Shown: piece by piece, positions 54,624 through 63,203 of the stretch
How the letters are laid out: every line of letters begins with the position of its first letter
How positions within the stretch are numbered: position 1 is the stretch's first letter
NCBI GenBank assembly: GCA_963731105.1
Contig: CAVSUM010000024.1
Location: forward strand, 62,001-126,000
Length of the DNA: 64,000 bases
DNA from: RPQJ01 sp963731105
GTDB taxonomy: Bacteria > Pseudomonadota > Gammaproteobacteria > Steroidobacterales > Steroidobacteraceae
Direction: 5' to 3'
The notes under the pieces: model-generated
The model's input: only the letters and a program-made list of their open reading frames with translations
Database searches by the model: none
Told to the model about the DNA's origin: nothing
Program-made: the position numbers and the translations under genes

Positions 54624-55148
54624 ATGAACGCGCCGTTGGCCGGAAAGCGCGGGGAAGCCGCATTCGCGACGCTCTGCAACAAGCTGCGGCCGGACCTGTT
54701 CCGCTTCGCATTCTGGCTCGCGCGTGACCGGTCGGTGGCGGAGGACGTGGTGCAGGAAGCGTTGCTCAGGGCGTGGCGCTCGCGGGACAGCCTCACCGAG
54801 GTCGATGCCGCCAAAGGTTGGCTGCTGACCATCATCCGCCGCGAGCATGCCCGCCTGTACGAGCGCAAGAGGCACCAGACGGTGTCGGTGGACGAACTGG
54901 TGGGCAGCGAATCACCGGAACTGGCTGCCGTGGAAGAGCAGGAGACGCTGGACGTGCGCCGCGCGATTCTTGCCCTCGAGGACGACTATCGGGAGCCGCT
55001 GGTGATGCAGGTGCTGCTGGGCCTGTCGACCCAGGAGATTGCAGACCAGCTCGGACTGACGCAGTCGGCCGTCCTGACGCGGTTGTTCCGCGCGCGGCAA
55101 AAGCTGCGTCGGGCGCTCGGTGGCACGACCGACGGGGAGGGCGAATGA
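54624..55148 (+). CDS. ECF-type RNA polymerase sigma factor
   Basis: A 174-residue sigma-70 family protein. Region 2 is FRFAFWLARDRSVAEDVVQEALLRAWRSR and region 4 is LEDDYREPLVMQVLLGLSTQEIADQLGLTQ. The start is ATG 54624; no Shine-Dalgarno is seen. The stop overlaps the anti-sigma gene (TGATG). Its targets probably include the operon it heads, which ends in the EGKCG peptide. Confidence 0.92.
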   Translation: MNAPLAGKRGEAAFATLCNKLRPDLFRFAFWLARDRSVAEDVVQEALLRAWRSRDSLTEVDAAKGWLLTIIRREHARLYERKRHQTVSVDELVGSESPELAAVEEQETLDVRRAILALEDDYREPLVMQVLLGLSTQEIADQLGLTQSAVLTRLFRARQKLRRALGGTTDGEGE

Positions 55149-55846
55149 TGGAGTGCCTGGAGTTCCGCCGGCAGGCTGGCGCCGATCCGCAGCACCTGGG
55201 GCTCGAGGCCCGGCAGCACGCCGCCGCCTGCTCGCGGTGCACCGGGCACCTGGCGGCCCTGTTGGCGCTGGACGAACGCATCCTTACGGCCCTGCAAGTG
55301 CCAGTGCAGGTGCCGGGCGCGGCTGCGGCCCCGCGGCGCGGTGGCGCCGCTGTAGCTGGCCTCGACCGCCGGCGCTGGATGGCGCTCGCAGCCAGTATCA
55401 TCGGCGGCGTGCTCGTTGGGACGCTGCTCTGGGTCGGCGGGCCGCGGAACTCACTGGCCCAGGACCTGATCGAACACCTCGACCACGAACCCGGGGCACT
55501 GGTCGCCACGAAGCGGCCGGAGGAGGACGCGGTGCTCGGCAAGGTGCTGGAGCGCGGAGGGATTCGCCTGCGCCCGGATGCGCCGCTGGTGTCCTACGCC
55601 AGCAGCTGCCGATTCCGGCGTCACACGGTGCCGCACCTCGTCGTGCAGACGATCGGCGGTCCGGTGACCGTGATGGTGTTGCGCAATGAAAAGCCCGCGT
55701 CCCCGGTCCATTTCGATGAACAGGGCTTCGTGGGCCAGATCGTGCCGGCCGGGCCCGGCAGTATCGCGGTGATCGGCGCCGACGGTGCCGATCTCGAGGA
55801 GATCGCCGCGCGAGTGCTAGCCGCGGTGGAATGGCTGGAAGACTGA
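55148..55846 (+). CDS. DUF3379 anti-sigma factor-like membrane protein
   Basis: A 232-residue protein. The N-terminal zinc-type anti-sigma cysteines are in AAACSRCTGHL, near residue 28-32. A single membrane segment follows (WMALAASIIGGVLVGTLLWVG) near 85, and then a periplasmic domain with a sensor Cys in SYASSCRF. It matches DUF3379. It is translationally coupled to the sigma factor and followed 31 bp later by the EGKCG peptide gene. Confidence 0.85.
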   Translation: MECLEFRRQAGADPQHLGLEARQHAAACSRCTGHLAALLALDERILTALQVPVQVPGAAAAPRRGGAAVAGLDRRRWMALAASIIGGVLVGTLLWVGGPRNSLAQDLIEHLDHEPGALVATKRPEEDAVLGKVLERGGIRLRPDAPLVSYASSCRFRRHTVPHLVVQTIGGPVTVMVLRNEKPASPVHFDEQGFVGQIVPAGPGSIAVIGADGADLEEIAARVLAAVEWLED

Positions 55847-55877
55847 CGAACCAAGAAATCACGCAAGGAGACGACCG

Positions 55878-56207
55878 ATGAACACGAAGAACCTGAAGAC
55901 CCTCGCCCTCGGTGCCGCCGTCGCCGGTTCGCTGGCTGCGATGTCGACCGCGCAGGCCAACCCGTTTGCGGTGACTGCGCTCGCCAGCGCCTACATGGCC
56001 GGCGACGGCGATACCAAGGGCACGGAAGGCAAGTGCGGCGAGGGCAAGTGTGGCGCCGGCATGAAGGACGGCGACAAGGCCAAGGGCGAGGGCAAGTGCG
56101 GCGCCGACAAGGCCAAGGGTGAAGGCAAGTGCGGCGAGGGCAAGTGCGGCGCCAACATGAAGGACGGCGAGAAGAAGCCCGAAGAGAAGAAGCCGGAAGC
56201 AGCCTGA
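55878..56207 (+). CDS. HvfA/bufferin-like EGKCG peptide precursor
   Basis: A 109-residue exported low-complexity protein. The signal peptide is residues 1-27 (ending STAQA, cleavage before NPF). The rest is Lys/Gly/Glu rich with five EGKCG motifs whose only cysteines are C53, C58, C74, C85 and C90. EGKCG is the core motif of HvfA-type bufferins, where an MNIO (DUF692) enzyme with a DUF2063 partner converts Cys to oxazole/thioxazole-type copper-binding groups. AAGGAGA precedes the ATG. No DUF692 or DUF2063 gene is beside it, so modification would need enzymes elsewhere. Confidence 0.88.
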   Translation: MNTKNLKTLALGAAVAGSLAAMSTAQANPFAVTALASAYMAGDGDTKGTEGKCGEGKCGAGMKDGDKAKGEGKCGADKAKGEGKCGEGKCGANMKDGEKKPEEKKPEAA

Positions 56208-56215
56208 GTTCCGGG

Positions 56216-56266
56216 CCCTCTCCCACCTCGGGTGGGAGAGGGTGCCCGCAGGGCGGGTGAGGGTTT
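56216..56266. repeat. REP-like palindrome between EGKCG gene and tag
   Basis: CCCTCTCCCACCTCGGGTGGGAGAGGG is a perfect palindrome, followed by a degenerate second half (GCCCGCAGGGCGGGTGAGGG). It ends 4 bp before the tag start at 56270. Confidence 0.8.
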
Positions 56267-56269
56267 CGT

Positions 56270-56866
56270 TTGCCTAAGTCAGAGCAATCTCCGACACGCT
56301 GCCCATGGTCCTACGCGGCCATGTCCGACGCGTACGTCCGCTACCACGACGAAGAGTGGGGCGTGCCGGTCCACGACGACCGCAGGCAGTTCGAGTTCCT
56401 GATCCTCGAAGGCGCGCAGGCGGGGCTCAGCTGGTCGACGATCCTCAACAAGCGCGACGGCTATCGCGAAGCGTTTGCCGACTTCGACATCGAGCGCGTG
56501 GCGCGATTCGACAAGCGCAAGGTCGAGAAGCTGATGCTGTTCCCCGGCATCATTCGCAACCGGCTCAAGATTGAGTCCGCGATCGGCAACGCGAAGGCGG
56601 TGCTGAAGCTGCAGGACGAGCTTGGCGGCCTCGCTCGCCACCTGTGGTCGTTCGTCGGCGGCAAGCCGATCGTCAACCGCTGGACCGAAATGAAGCAGGT
56701 GCCGGCGACCAGTGCCGAGTCCGATGCGCTAGCCAAGGACCTCAAGCAGCGCGGCTTCAAGTTCGTGGGATCGACCATCATCTACGCCCATATGCAGGCG
56801 ACCGGGATGGTCAACGATCACATGGTGAGCTGCTTCCGCTACCAGCAGTGCGCGAAGCTGCGCTGA
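56270..56866 (+). CDS. tag: DNA-3-methyladenine glycosylase I
   Basis: A 198-residue base-excision enzyme. C11 (RCPW), H26 and the C-terminal NDHMVSC pair are the zinc-snap ligands of TAG. YHDEEWGVPVHDDRRQFEFLILEGAQAGLSW is the characteristic core. The start is TTG 56270 because RCPW must be included; the ATG at 56321 would remove it. Confidence 0.92.
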   Translation: MPKSEQSPTRCPWSYAAMSDAYVRYHDEEWGVPVHDDRRQFEFLILEGAQAGLSWSTILNKRDGYREAFADFDIERVARFDKRKVEKLMLFPGIIRNRLKIESAIGNAKAVLKLQDELGGLARHLWSFVGGKPIVNRWTEMKQVPATSAESDALAKDLKQRGFKFVGSTIIYAHMQATGMVNDHMVSCFRYQQCAKLR

Positions 56867-56883
56867 CCACCTCTCCCCTTTGT

Positions 56884-56930
56884 GACCTCTCCCGCCTGCG
56901 GGAGAGGTCGGCCGCAGGCCGGGTGAGGGC
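56884..56930. repeat. REP-like palindrome downstream of tag
   Basis: GACCTCTCCCGCC-TGC-GGGAGAGGTC is a palindrome, followed by a GGCCGCAGGCCGGGTGAGGG half. A degenerate CCACCTCTCCCCTTTG copy precedes it. Confidence 0.8.
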
Positions 56931-56993
56931 CTTTCTGTCGATTCACGCGCAATTTGTCCCTGCATCCATGCGCTCGTGCTGCTAGCATCAGTC

Positions 56994-57017
56994 GTATTAC
57001 GAATACTTGATCGATCA
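56994..57017. promoter_or_regulatory. operator-like palindromes of the AbrB-VapC pair
   Basis: GTATT-ACG-AATAC (56994-57006) is a perfect 5-bp-arm palindrome, and TGATCGATCA (57008-57017) is a second. They lie 10-33 bp before the antitoxin ATG, as expected for an AbrB-type autoregulatory site. Confidence 0.5.
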
Positions 57018-57026
57018 GCCAATCGT

Positions 57027-57233
57027 ATGACAACCATCACCGTTTCGCCGAAGTACCAGGTCGTCATCCCGCTCGAGATACGCGAGGCGCTGGGCATCCG
57101 GCCCGGGCAGAAGGTCCAGGCGATCCAGTACCAGGATCGCATCGAGCTGATCCCGGTGCGGCCGATGCGCAAGGCTCGAGGCTTCCTCAAGGGCATCGAT
57201 ACCTCGGTGCCGCGCGATGACGATCGCCTGTGA
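57027..57233 (+). CDS. AbrB/VapB-type antitoxin
   Basis: A 68-residue SpoVT/AbrB swapped-hairpin protein. TISVSPKYQVVIP is the beta-hairpin DNA-binding core, then REALGIRPGQKVQAIQYQDRIELIPV. The C-terminal tail (RGFLKGIDTSVPRDDDR) would block the toxin. It forms a pair with the PIN toxin through a 4-bp GTGA overlap. Confidence 0.88.
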   Translation: MTTITVSPKYQVVIPLEIREALGIRPGQKVQAIQYQDRIELIPVRPMRKARGFLKGIDTSVPRDDDRL

Positions 57234-57613
57234 ACGTGGTCGACTCGTCTGGATGGCTGGAGTTCCTGGCCGACGGGCCCAATGCCGGGTTCTTTGCGTC
57301 CGCCATAGAGCGAACGGCAGACCTCGTGGTGCCCACGCTGTCGATCTTCGAGGTATTCAAGCGTGTTCTGCAGCAGCGCGATGAATCTCACGCGTTGCAG
57401 GCTGTGGCCTTGATGCACCAGGGCCGGCTCGTCGACCTGACAGCGCCGCTGGCAATCGACGCTGCCCGTCTGTCGCGCAGCGCAAAATTACCGATGGCCG
57501 ACAGCATCATGCTGGCCACTGCCCGTGCGTACGGGGCGACGCTCTGGACTCAGGACGGGGACTTCGAAGGAATGCCTGGAGTCCGGTTCCGGGCAACCAG
57601 GTCGCAAGGGTAG
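57230..57613 (+). CDS. vapC: VapC-type PIN-domain toxin
   Basis: A 127-residue PIN ribonuclease. The acidic residues are D5 in VVDSSGW, E41 in IFEVFKR, and D90 in LPMADSIMLATA with D109 in TQDGDF. The intact start is GTG 57230. It is expected to cleave RNA when the AbrB-type antitoxin is lost. Unlike the earlier VapBC-like pair, this one shows no frameshift. Confidence 0.88.
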   Translation: MNVVDSSGWLEFLADGPNAGFFASAIERTADLVVPTLSIFEVFKRVLQQRDESHALQAVALMHQGRLVDLTAPLAIDAARLSRSAKLPMADSIMLATARAYGATLWTQDGDFEGMPGVRFRATRSQG

Positions 57614-57619
57614 CGAGCC

Positions 57620-58471
57620 CTACTCCGGGACGAGCCACTCCACGCTCGTGCCGCCCAGCCCCTCCGGCGACAGCAACTTGTGCAGCTGCGGCAGCAACTC
57701 CTTGAGTCGCTCGTCCAGCAGCCACGGCGGGTTGACGATCACGAGTCCCGCTCCCGCCATGCCGACCTGCGCATCCGCCGGCAGCACGCCGAGCCGCACG
57801 TCGAGCACCTTGCGGATCCCGGAGCGCTCGAGATTATTCTGGAAACGCAACGGGCCGGCGCGGTCGGTGAGCGGATACCAGATGCAGAACGTGCCGGTGG
57901 GCCACCGCTCGTGCGCGACCTCCAGGCCCGCCAGCACGCGGTCGAACTCGAGGTCGGATTCGTAGGGCGGGTCGATCAACACCAGGCCACGACCCTCGCG
58001 GGGTGGCAGGTGCGCCTTGAGTGCCGCGTAGCCGTCGCTTTCGATCACCGACACGAGGCGCTGGCCGCCCAGCGAAGCCCGCAACGTGTCGGCTTCCTTC
58101 GCCAGGGTTTCCATCAGCACCAGCCGGTCGGTGGGCCGGCGCATGCGCGCCACGATCACCGGCGAACCCGGGTAGGAGGTGATCGCACTGTGACCCTTGC
58201 CGGCCGACTCACGGACCAGCTTCACATACGTCGCCACCTCGGCGGGCAGCGCCGAGGCGGGCAGGTCCAGCAGCCGTCCGATGCCGCCCTTGTATTCGCC
58301 GCTGCGCTGCGCCTGCGCGTCGCTCAGGTCGTAGACGCCGCGCCCGGCATGCGTGTCGAGGTAGAAGAACGGCGTGGGCTTCTTCTTCAGGTGCTCGACC
58401 AGCATGATCAGCACCACGTGCTTGAGCACGTCCGCGAAGTTGCCGGCGTGGAAAGCGTGGCGGTAGTTCAT
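57620..58471 (-). CDS. rlmJ: 23S rRNA A2030 N6-methyltransferase RlmJ
   Basis: A 283-residue SAM methyltransferase. MNYRHAFHAGNFADVLKHVV is the family N-terminus and LIDPPYES is the catalytic DPPY motif. The start is ATG 58471, which opens this conserved start; the 58522 alternative is not used. It converges on vapC with 6 bp between the stops. Confidence 0.93.
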   Translation of the reverse strand: MNYRHAFHAGNFADVLKHVVLIMLVEHLKKKPTPFFYLDTHAGRGVYDLSDAQAQRSGEYKGGIGRLLDLPASALPAEVATYVKLVRESAGKGHSAITSYPGSPVIVARMRRPTDRLVLMETLAKEADTLRASLGGQRLVSVIESDGYAALKAHLPPREGRGLVLIDPPYESDLEFDRVLAGLEVAHERWPTGTFCIWYPLTDRAGPLRFQNNLERSGIRKVLDVRLGVLPADAQVGMAGAGLVIVNPPWLLDERLKELLPQLHKLLSPEGLGGTSVEWLVPE

Positions 58472-58611
58472 GGCGCACAGGGTACTACTGCGCGGGTGGG
58501 CGGCGTCACATAAGGCAATCAACGTCGGCCGGTCTCGAGGCGACGCACCGGGGACTCAGGTACCGGAAGTTCACCGGCCAGACCCACAAGAGGGACCGGT
58601 GACGGTAGCCC

Positions 58612-59541
58612 TCAGCCTTGCCGTTGCTTCAGCCAGTCCCGGGGCCGCAAGAAATCGCGGTAAAGTCGCTCCTCCGGAGTGCCCGCTTCGGGCCGATAGT
58701 CGTACTCCCAGCGCACCAGCGGCGGCAGCGACATCAGGATCGACTCGATCCGCCCGCCGGTCTGCAGCCCGAAGATCGTGCCGCGGTCGTAGACAAGGTT
58801 GAATTCCACGTAGCGCCCGCGCCGGTACAGCTGGAAGTTCCGCTCCCGCTCGCCGTACGGCGTGTCCTTGCGCCGCTCGACGATCGGCAGGTAGGCGGGC
58901 ACGTAGTGATCCCCAACGCTGCGCATGAACGCGAAGCTCCTCTCGAATCCCCACTCGTTGAGATCATCGAAGAACAGGCCGCCGACACCGCGCGTCTCGT
59001 TGCGGTGCTTCAGATAAAAGTAGCGATCGCACCAGTCCTTGTACTTCGCGTACACGTCCGGCCCGAATGGGTCGCACGCCGCCTTCGCGGCGCGGTGCCA
59101 CTGCACCACGTCCTCCTCGAACGGGTAGTAGGGCGTGAGGTCGAAGCCGCCACCGAACCACCACGCGGCGGGCTCGCCGTCCTTGAGCGCGACGAAGTAA
59201 CGCACGTTGGCGTGCGAGGTCGGCACGTAGGGGTTGCGCGGATGGATCACCAGCGAAACGCCGGTGGCCTCGAAGCTCGCGCCGGCGAGTTCGGGCCGCT
59301 GCGCCGTGGCGGAGGCGGGCAGCTTGCCGCCCATCACGTGCGAGAAGTTGATGCCTGCCTGCTCGAACACCGCGCCGTCGCGCAGCACGCGGCTTTCACC
59401 GCCGCCGCCCTCAGGGCGTTGCCAGGTGTCGCGGCGGAACGTCGCGCCCCCGTCGGCCTGCTCGAGCGCAACCGTTATCGAGTCGTGCAGCGAGCGGAGG
59501 TAGGTGATGATGGCTGCACTGGACGGGGCGGATGTGGGCAT
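58612..59541 (-). CDS. hemF: oxygen-dependent coproporphyrinogen III oxidase
   Basis: A 309-residue HemF-type enzyme using O2. Conserved segments include GGGGESRVLRDGAVFEQAGINFS, VIHPRNPYVPTSHANVRYF, WWFGGGFDLTPYYPF and GLQTGGRIESILMSLPP. It carries the late heme pathway in air and complements hemB and hemCDXY elsewhere in the window. It is intact. Confidence 0.96.
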   Translation of the reverse strand: MPTSAPSSAAIITYLRSLHDSITVALEQADGGATFRRDTWQRPEGGGGESRVLRDGAVFEQAGINFSHVMGGKLPASATAQRPELAGASFEATGVSLVIHPRNPYVPTSHANVRYFVALKDGEPAAWWFGGGFDLTPYYPFEEDVVQWHRAAKAACDPFGPDVYAKYKDWCDRYFYLKHRNETRGVGGLFFDDLNEWGFERSFAFMRSVGDHYVPAYLPIVERRKDTPYGERERNFQLYRRGRYVEFNLVYDRGTIFGLQTGGRIESILMSLPPLVRWEYDYRPEAGTPEERLYRDFLRPRDWLKQRQG

Positions 59542-59708
59542 GGCTTGCGTTTCGTCGGATCAGGAAGCGCGGCGAGGATACCGCCAATTACGCGCCGAAA
59601 TCACTCGAAATAGCGGTTGCGGCTCCTGCTGCGGTCGCGGATTCTCACGGCATTGCGCCCAGGTCCCGCAACTTGTCTCTCCCGCGAACATAGCAAATAT
59701 GCGATAGT

Positions 59709-60041
59709 ATGGCTGGTGACTGGCAGGTCCGATTTTTCAGTCCTCGGCTGCAGCGGGAGATCCTTGCTTTGCCCGACGGCCTGCTGGCTCGCTTCCTGAG
59801 GTATGCGGAGCGGCTCGAGTCTTTCGGGCCGGATCTCGGGATGCCGCACACGAGGCCAATGGGGCGAGGGTTGTTCGAACTCCGCCTGACCGCGCCGGAG
59901 GGGATCGGTCGCGTGCTGTTCTGCACCCTTCCGGGTAGGAGAATCATGATGTTGCATCAGTTCATCAAGAAAACGCCGAAGACCCCCGTGCGGGAACTCG
60001 AGATCGCTCGCAGGCGCATGAAGGTACTGCTGGATGTCTAG
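59709..60041 (+). CDS. higB: HigB/RelE-type toxin (Gp49-like)
   Basis: A 110-residue RelE/ParE-superfamily toxin of the phage-Gp49 type. FSPRLQREILALPDGLLARFLRYAERL is helix-rich, followed by the strand MPHTRPMGRGLFELRLTAPEGIGRVLF and a final IKKTPKTPVREL. It would be an mRNA interferase. It precedes its antitoxin, the reverse of VapBC order, as in HigBA. The upstream GCAAATATGCGATAGTATG region holds short inverted repeats. Confidence 0.88.
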   Translation: MAGDWQVRFFSPRLQREILALPDGLLARFLRYAERLESFGPDLGMPHTRPMGRGLFELRLTAPEGIGRVLFCTLPGRRIMMLHQFIKKTPKTPVRELEIARRRMKVLLDV

Positions 60042-60339
60042 CCCGCTCAAGAAGTTCAAGGCGAAGGCGCTGCGTCAACCCGGCGTCAAGGCTGCCTACG
60101 TTGCGCTGGAGGATGAGTTCCGATTTCTGGATGAGATCCTGAAAGCACGAGTTGCGACAGGCTTGACCCAGTCCGAGGTTGCCGCGCGCGTTGGCACGAC
60201 GCAGTCGGCGATCGCTCGGCTGGAGTCGGGCGGGCGACGACATTCACCGTCGATTGCCACGTTGCAGCGGTATGCCAGGGCACTCGGGTATCGAGTTGAA
60301 CTGAGACTGGTGAAGCGAACGGGTGCGGCAGCAAGGTAG
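60034..60339 (+). CDS. higA: HigA-type XRE antitoxin
   Basis: A 101-residue XRE helix-turn-helix protein (LTQSEVAARVGTTQSAIARLESG). The start ATG 60034 overlaps higB by 8 bp. As the pair's antitoxin it should repress the upstream promoter. The N-terminal 35 residues probably bind the toxin. Confidence 0.88.
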   Translation: MSSPLKKFKAKALRQPGVKAAYVALEDEFRFLDEILKARVATGLTQSEVAARVGTTQSAIARLESGGRRHSPSIATLQRYARALGYRVELRLVKRTGAAAR

Positions 60340-60343
60340 TCGC

Positions 60344-60589
60344 ATGGCCACAGACAGCTGTGCTCGCGCCACGTCCGTCGCATGCACGGCCGATCAGCTC
60401 GTGGTTGGCCTGAATGACGGCAGGACCTTGGCGGTCCCGCTCGTCTGGTTTCCGCGCTTGCTGAATGCAGCGGCTACGCAGCGAGCCGATTGGCGACTGA
60501 TCGGAGGCGGCGAGGGGATTCGCTGGGAATCCCTGGACGAAGACTTGTCCGTGCGTGGGTTGCTCAGGGGCGAGCGCGCCAGGCGCTGA
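60344..60589 (+). CDS. DUF2442 protein
   Basis: An 81-residue small protein. RTLAVPLVWFPRLLNA and WRLIGGGEGIRWESLDEDLSVRGLL match DUF2442. The start is ATG 60344, 5 bp after higA, so it may be a third gene of that operon. DUF2442 proteins are often beside DUF4160 proteins in toxin-antitoxin-like pairs; no such partner is seen here. Confidence 0.8.
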   Translation: MATDSCARATSVACTADQLVVGLNDGRTLAVPLVWFPRLLNAAATQRADWRLIGGGEGIRWESLDEDLSVRGLLRGERARR

Positions 60590-60601
60590 GCAGTCACAGA
60601 G

Positions 60602-60645
60602 GAGCCCTCACCCCAACCATCTCCCGCAAGCGGGAGAGTGAGGAA
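60602..60645. repeat. REP-like palindrome between DUF2442 and topA
   Basis: ATCTCCCGC-AA-GCGGGAGAG is an imperfect palindrome preceded by CCCTCACCCCAACC and followed by TGAGG. It sits at the 3' ends of the two convergent genes. Confidence 0.8.
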
Positions 60646-60651
60646 GAAGGA

Positions 60652-63100
60652 TCAAGAAGTCTTCTTTGCTGCCTTCGCGGTCCTGGCCGAAGCTTTCTTC
60701 TTCGCGGCGGCCTTCTTCCTCGGCGCCGGCTTGGCGGCTGCGACCTGATCGCCGTCGCCCTTGGCGCCCGTCTTCTTCGCCGGCGCGGTCTTCTTGCCCC
60801 ACCGTCCCTTGCGCTCCGGCGCCGCGGCGAGAATCGCCTGGCACTCCTCGAGCGTCAGTGACGTGGGTTCCCGGTCCTTCGGGATCTTGCCGTTCTTCTT
60901 GCCATCGGTGATGTACGGGCCGTAGCGCCCGTTCAGCACCAGCACATCCGTGCCTGCGAACTCGCGGATCGTGCGGTTCGCCTCAAACTGCTGCTTCTCG
61001 GCGATCAGCTGCAACGCGCGCTCGAGCGTGATGGTGTACGGATCGTCCTCTTTCTTGAGCGACACGTACTTCTTGGTGCCGAACTGCGCGTACGGCCCGA
61101 AGCGGCCCACCGCCACCCGGATTGGCTGGCCGTCGGGCATCTCGCCCAGCGTGCGCGGCAGCTGGAACAGCTCGAGCGCGAGCTCGAGCGTCAGGTCGTC
61201 CATGTGCTGGCCCGGACGCAGGCTGGCGAACTTCGGCTTCTCGACGTCGTCGCGCGTGCCGATCTGGGCAAAGGCGCCGTACTTGCCGTAACGCACGCTC
61301 ACCGGCCGGCCCGACACCGGGTCGATGCCGAGGTCGCGCGCCATGGCAACGTCGGAGCGCGTGACGTTCTGCTCGACGTCCTCGATCTTCCGGCTGAGGC
61401 CTTCCCAGAAGCGCGCCAGCACCGGCACCCACTCTTCCTCGCCGCGCGAGATGCTGTCGAGCTCGTCCTCCATTCCCGCGGTGAAGTTGAAGTCGACGTA
61501 GCGCTCGAAGTTGCCGGTGAGGAACCGGTTGACGATCTTGCCGAGGTCGGTCGGCACGAAGCGCCGGTTCAGCAGCTCGCAGTACTTCTTGTAGAGCAGC
61601 GTCTGGATGATGCTGGCGTAGGTGGACGGGCGGCCGATGCCGTATTCCTCGAGCGCCTTGACGAGGCTCGCCTCGGAGAAGCGCGGCGGCGGCTCGGTGA
61701 AGTGCTGCTCGGGCTTCAGCTCGAGCAACTTCACCTGGTCGCCCTGCTCGAGAGCGGGCAGGCGGCGGTCGTCCTCGTCGTCGAGCGTCACGTCGTCGAA
61801 GCTTTCGCGGTATACCGCGAGGAACCCGGGCGACAACAACGTCGAGCCGTTGGCGCGGAACGTGTTGCCGGTGCCGGCCGCAAGGTCGACCGCCACCGTG
61901 TCGAACACCGCGGCCTCCATCTGGCTCGCCACCGCGCGGCGCCAGATGAGCGTGTAGAGCTTGTGCTGGTCGGGATCGAGCTTGCCCGCGAGCTGCTCGG
62001 GCGCGCGCGAGGCGGCGGTCGGGCGAATCGCCTCGTGCGCCTCCTGCGCGTTCTTCGACTTGGTGCGGTACATGCGCGGCGAATCCGGCAATGCCGCCGC
62101 GCCGTACAGGCGGCCGATGACACTGCGGATCTCGCGGATCGCGTCGATGCCGAGGCTCACCGAGTCGGTACGCATGTAGGTGATCAGGCCGACCGGGCCC
62201 TCGCCGAAGTCCACGCCCTCGTAGAGCCGCTGCGCGACTCGCATGGTGCGCTGCGCGCCGAAGCCGAGCTTGCGCGCGGCCTCCTGCTGCAGCGTCGAGG
62301 TGGTAAAGGGCGGCGACGGGTTGCGCTTGCGCTGCTTCTTCTCGACCTTCGCGACGGTCAGCCTGCCGGCGGCGGCCTGCTCGATCGCCCGGCGCACCTC
62401 GGCAGCACGCGCGCCGTCGGTGATCGTGAACTGCTCGACCTTGCCGCCGCCGAACTCGACGAGCCGCGCGTCGAACGCCTGTCCGGCCTTCTCGGCCGCG
62501 GCGTCCATGGTCCAGTACTCGCGCGGCTTGAACGCCGCGATTTCCTCCTCGCGCTCGCAGATCATGCGCAACGCGGGGCTCTGCACGCGACCGGCGGAGG
62601 CGCCGGACAGGCCGGCCTTCTTCCACAGCAGCGGCGAGAGGTTGAAGCCCACGAGGAAGTCGAGCGCGCGGCGCGCGAGGTAGGCCTTCACCAGCGCGTC
62701 GGCGATCTCGCGCGGCTGATCGATCGCCTCCTGCACGGCGTTCTTCGTGATCTCGTAGAACACGCTGCGGTGCACGGTCTTGCCTTCGAGCACGCCGGCG
62801 TCGCGCAGCAGCTCGTGCAGGTGCCAGGAGATCGCCTCACCCTCGCGATCGGGGTCGGTCGAGAGATACAGCGCGTCGGCCTTCTTCATCGCCCGCGCGA
62901 TCGCGTCGACGTGCTTGCGATTCTTGTCGATTACTTCCCAGCGCATGGCGAACTGCCGCGTCGGGATCGACGGCGCCTTCCTTGGGCACGAGGTCGCGCA
63001 CGTGGCCGTAGGACGCCATCACCTCGAAGTCCTTGCCGAGGTACTTCTTGATGGTCTTCGCCTTGGCCGGCGACTCGACGATGACGAGATTCTTGGTCAT
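60652..63100 (-). CDS. topA: DNA topoisomerase I (one frameshift)
   Basis: A type IA topoisomerase of about 815 residues. The start is ATG 63100 (TKNLVIVESPAKAKTIKKYLG, Toprim). The frame breaks near 62950, between VDPDAA and FAMRWEVIDKN, one extra base. The nucleophile Tyr is in GLITYMRTDS. C-terminal topo-I repeats (GRYGPYITDGKKNGKIPKD) replace zinc fingers, and the tail is a Lys/Ala-rich basic extension. The enzyme is essential in most bacteria, so the break is probably a sequence error. Confidence 0.94.
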
Positions 63101-63108
63101 GTCCCTGC

Positions 63109-63138
63109 AAAAAAAAACATGCCGCGGCGGTCCGCGGC
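63109..63138 (-). terminator. terminator-like hairpin directly before topA
   Basis: On the minus strand GCCGCGG and CCGCGGC (63121-63127 / 63132-63138) form a 7-bp stem followed by ATG and nine T residues. The T-tract ends 8 bp before the topA ATG and abuts its GCAGGGAC ribosome site. It would end smg transcription or attenuate topA. Confidence 0.7.
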
Positions 63139-63151
63139 AGATCGAAGATCC

Positions 63152-63201
63152 GACCCTCACCCGGCCTGCGGCCGACCTCTCCCGCTCGCGGGAGAGGTGA
63201 A
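63152..63201. repeat. REP-like palindrome between smg and topA
   Basis: ACCTCTCCCGC-TC-GCGGGAGAGGT is a perfect palindrome preceded by CCCTCACCCGGCCTGCGGCCG. It lies just beyond the smg stop at 63204. Confidence 0.82.
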
Positions 63202-63203
63202 GA

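Noticed and set aside
55878..56207. EGKCG protein as a metallothionein
   Set aside because: Cys are single per EGKCG unit rather than CxC/CC clusters, and a signal peptide exports it; the motif matches HvfA/bufferin precursors.
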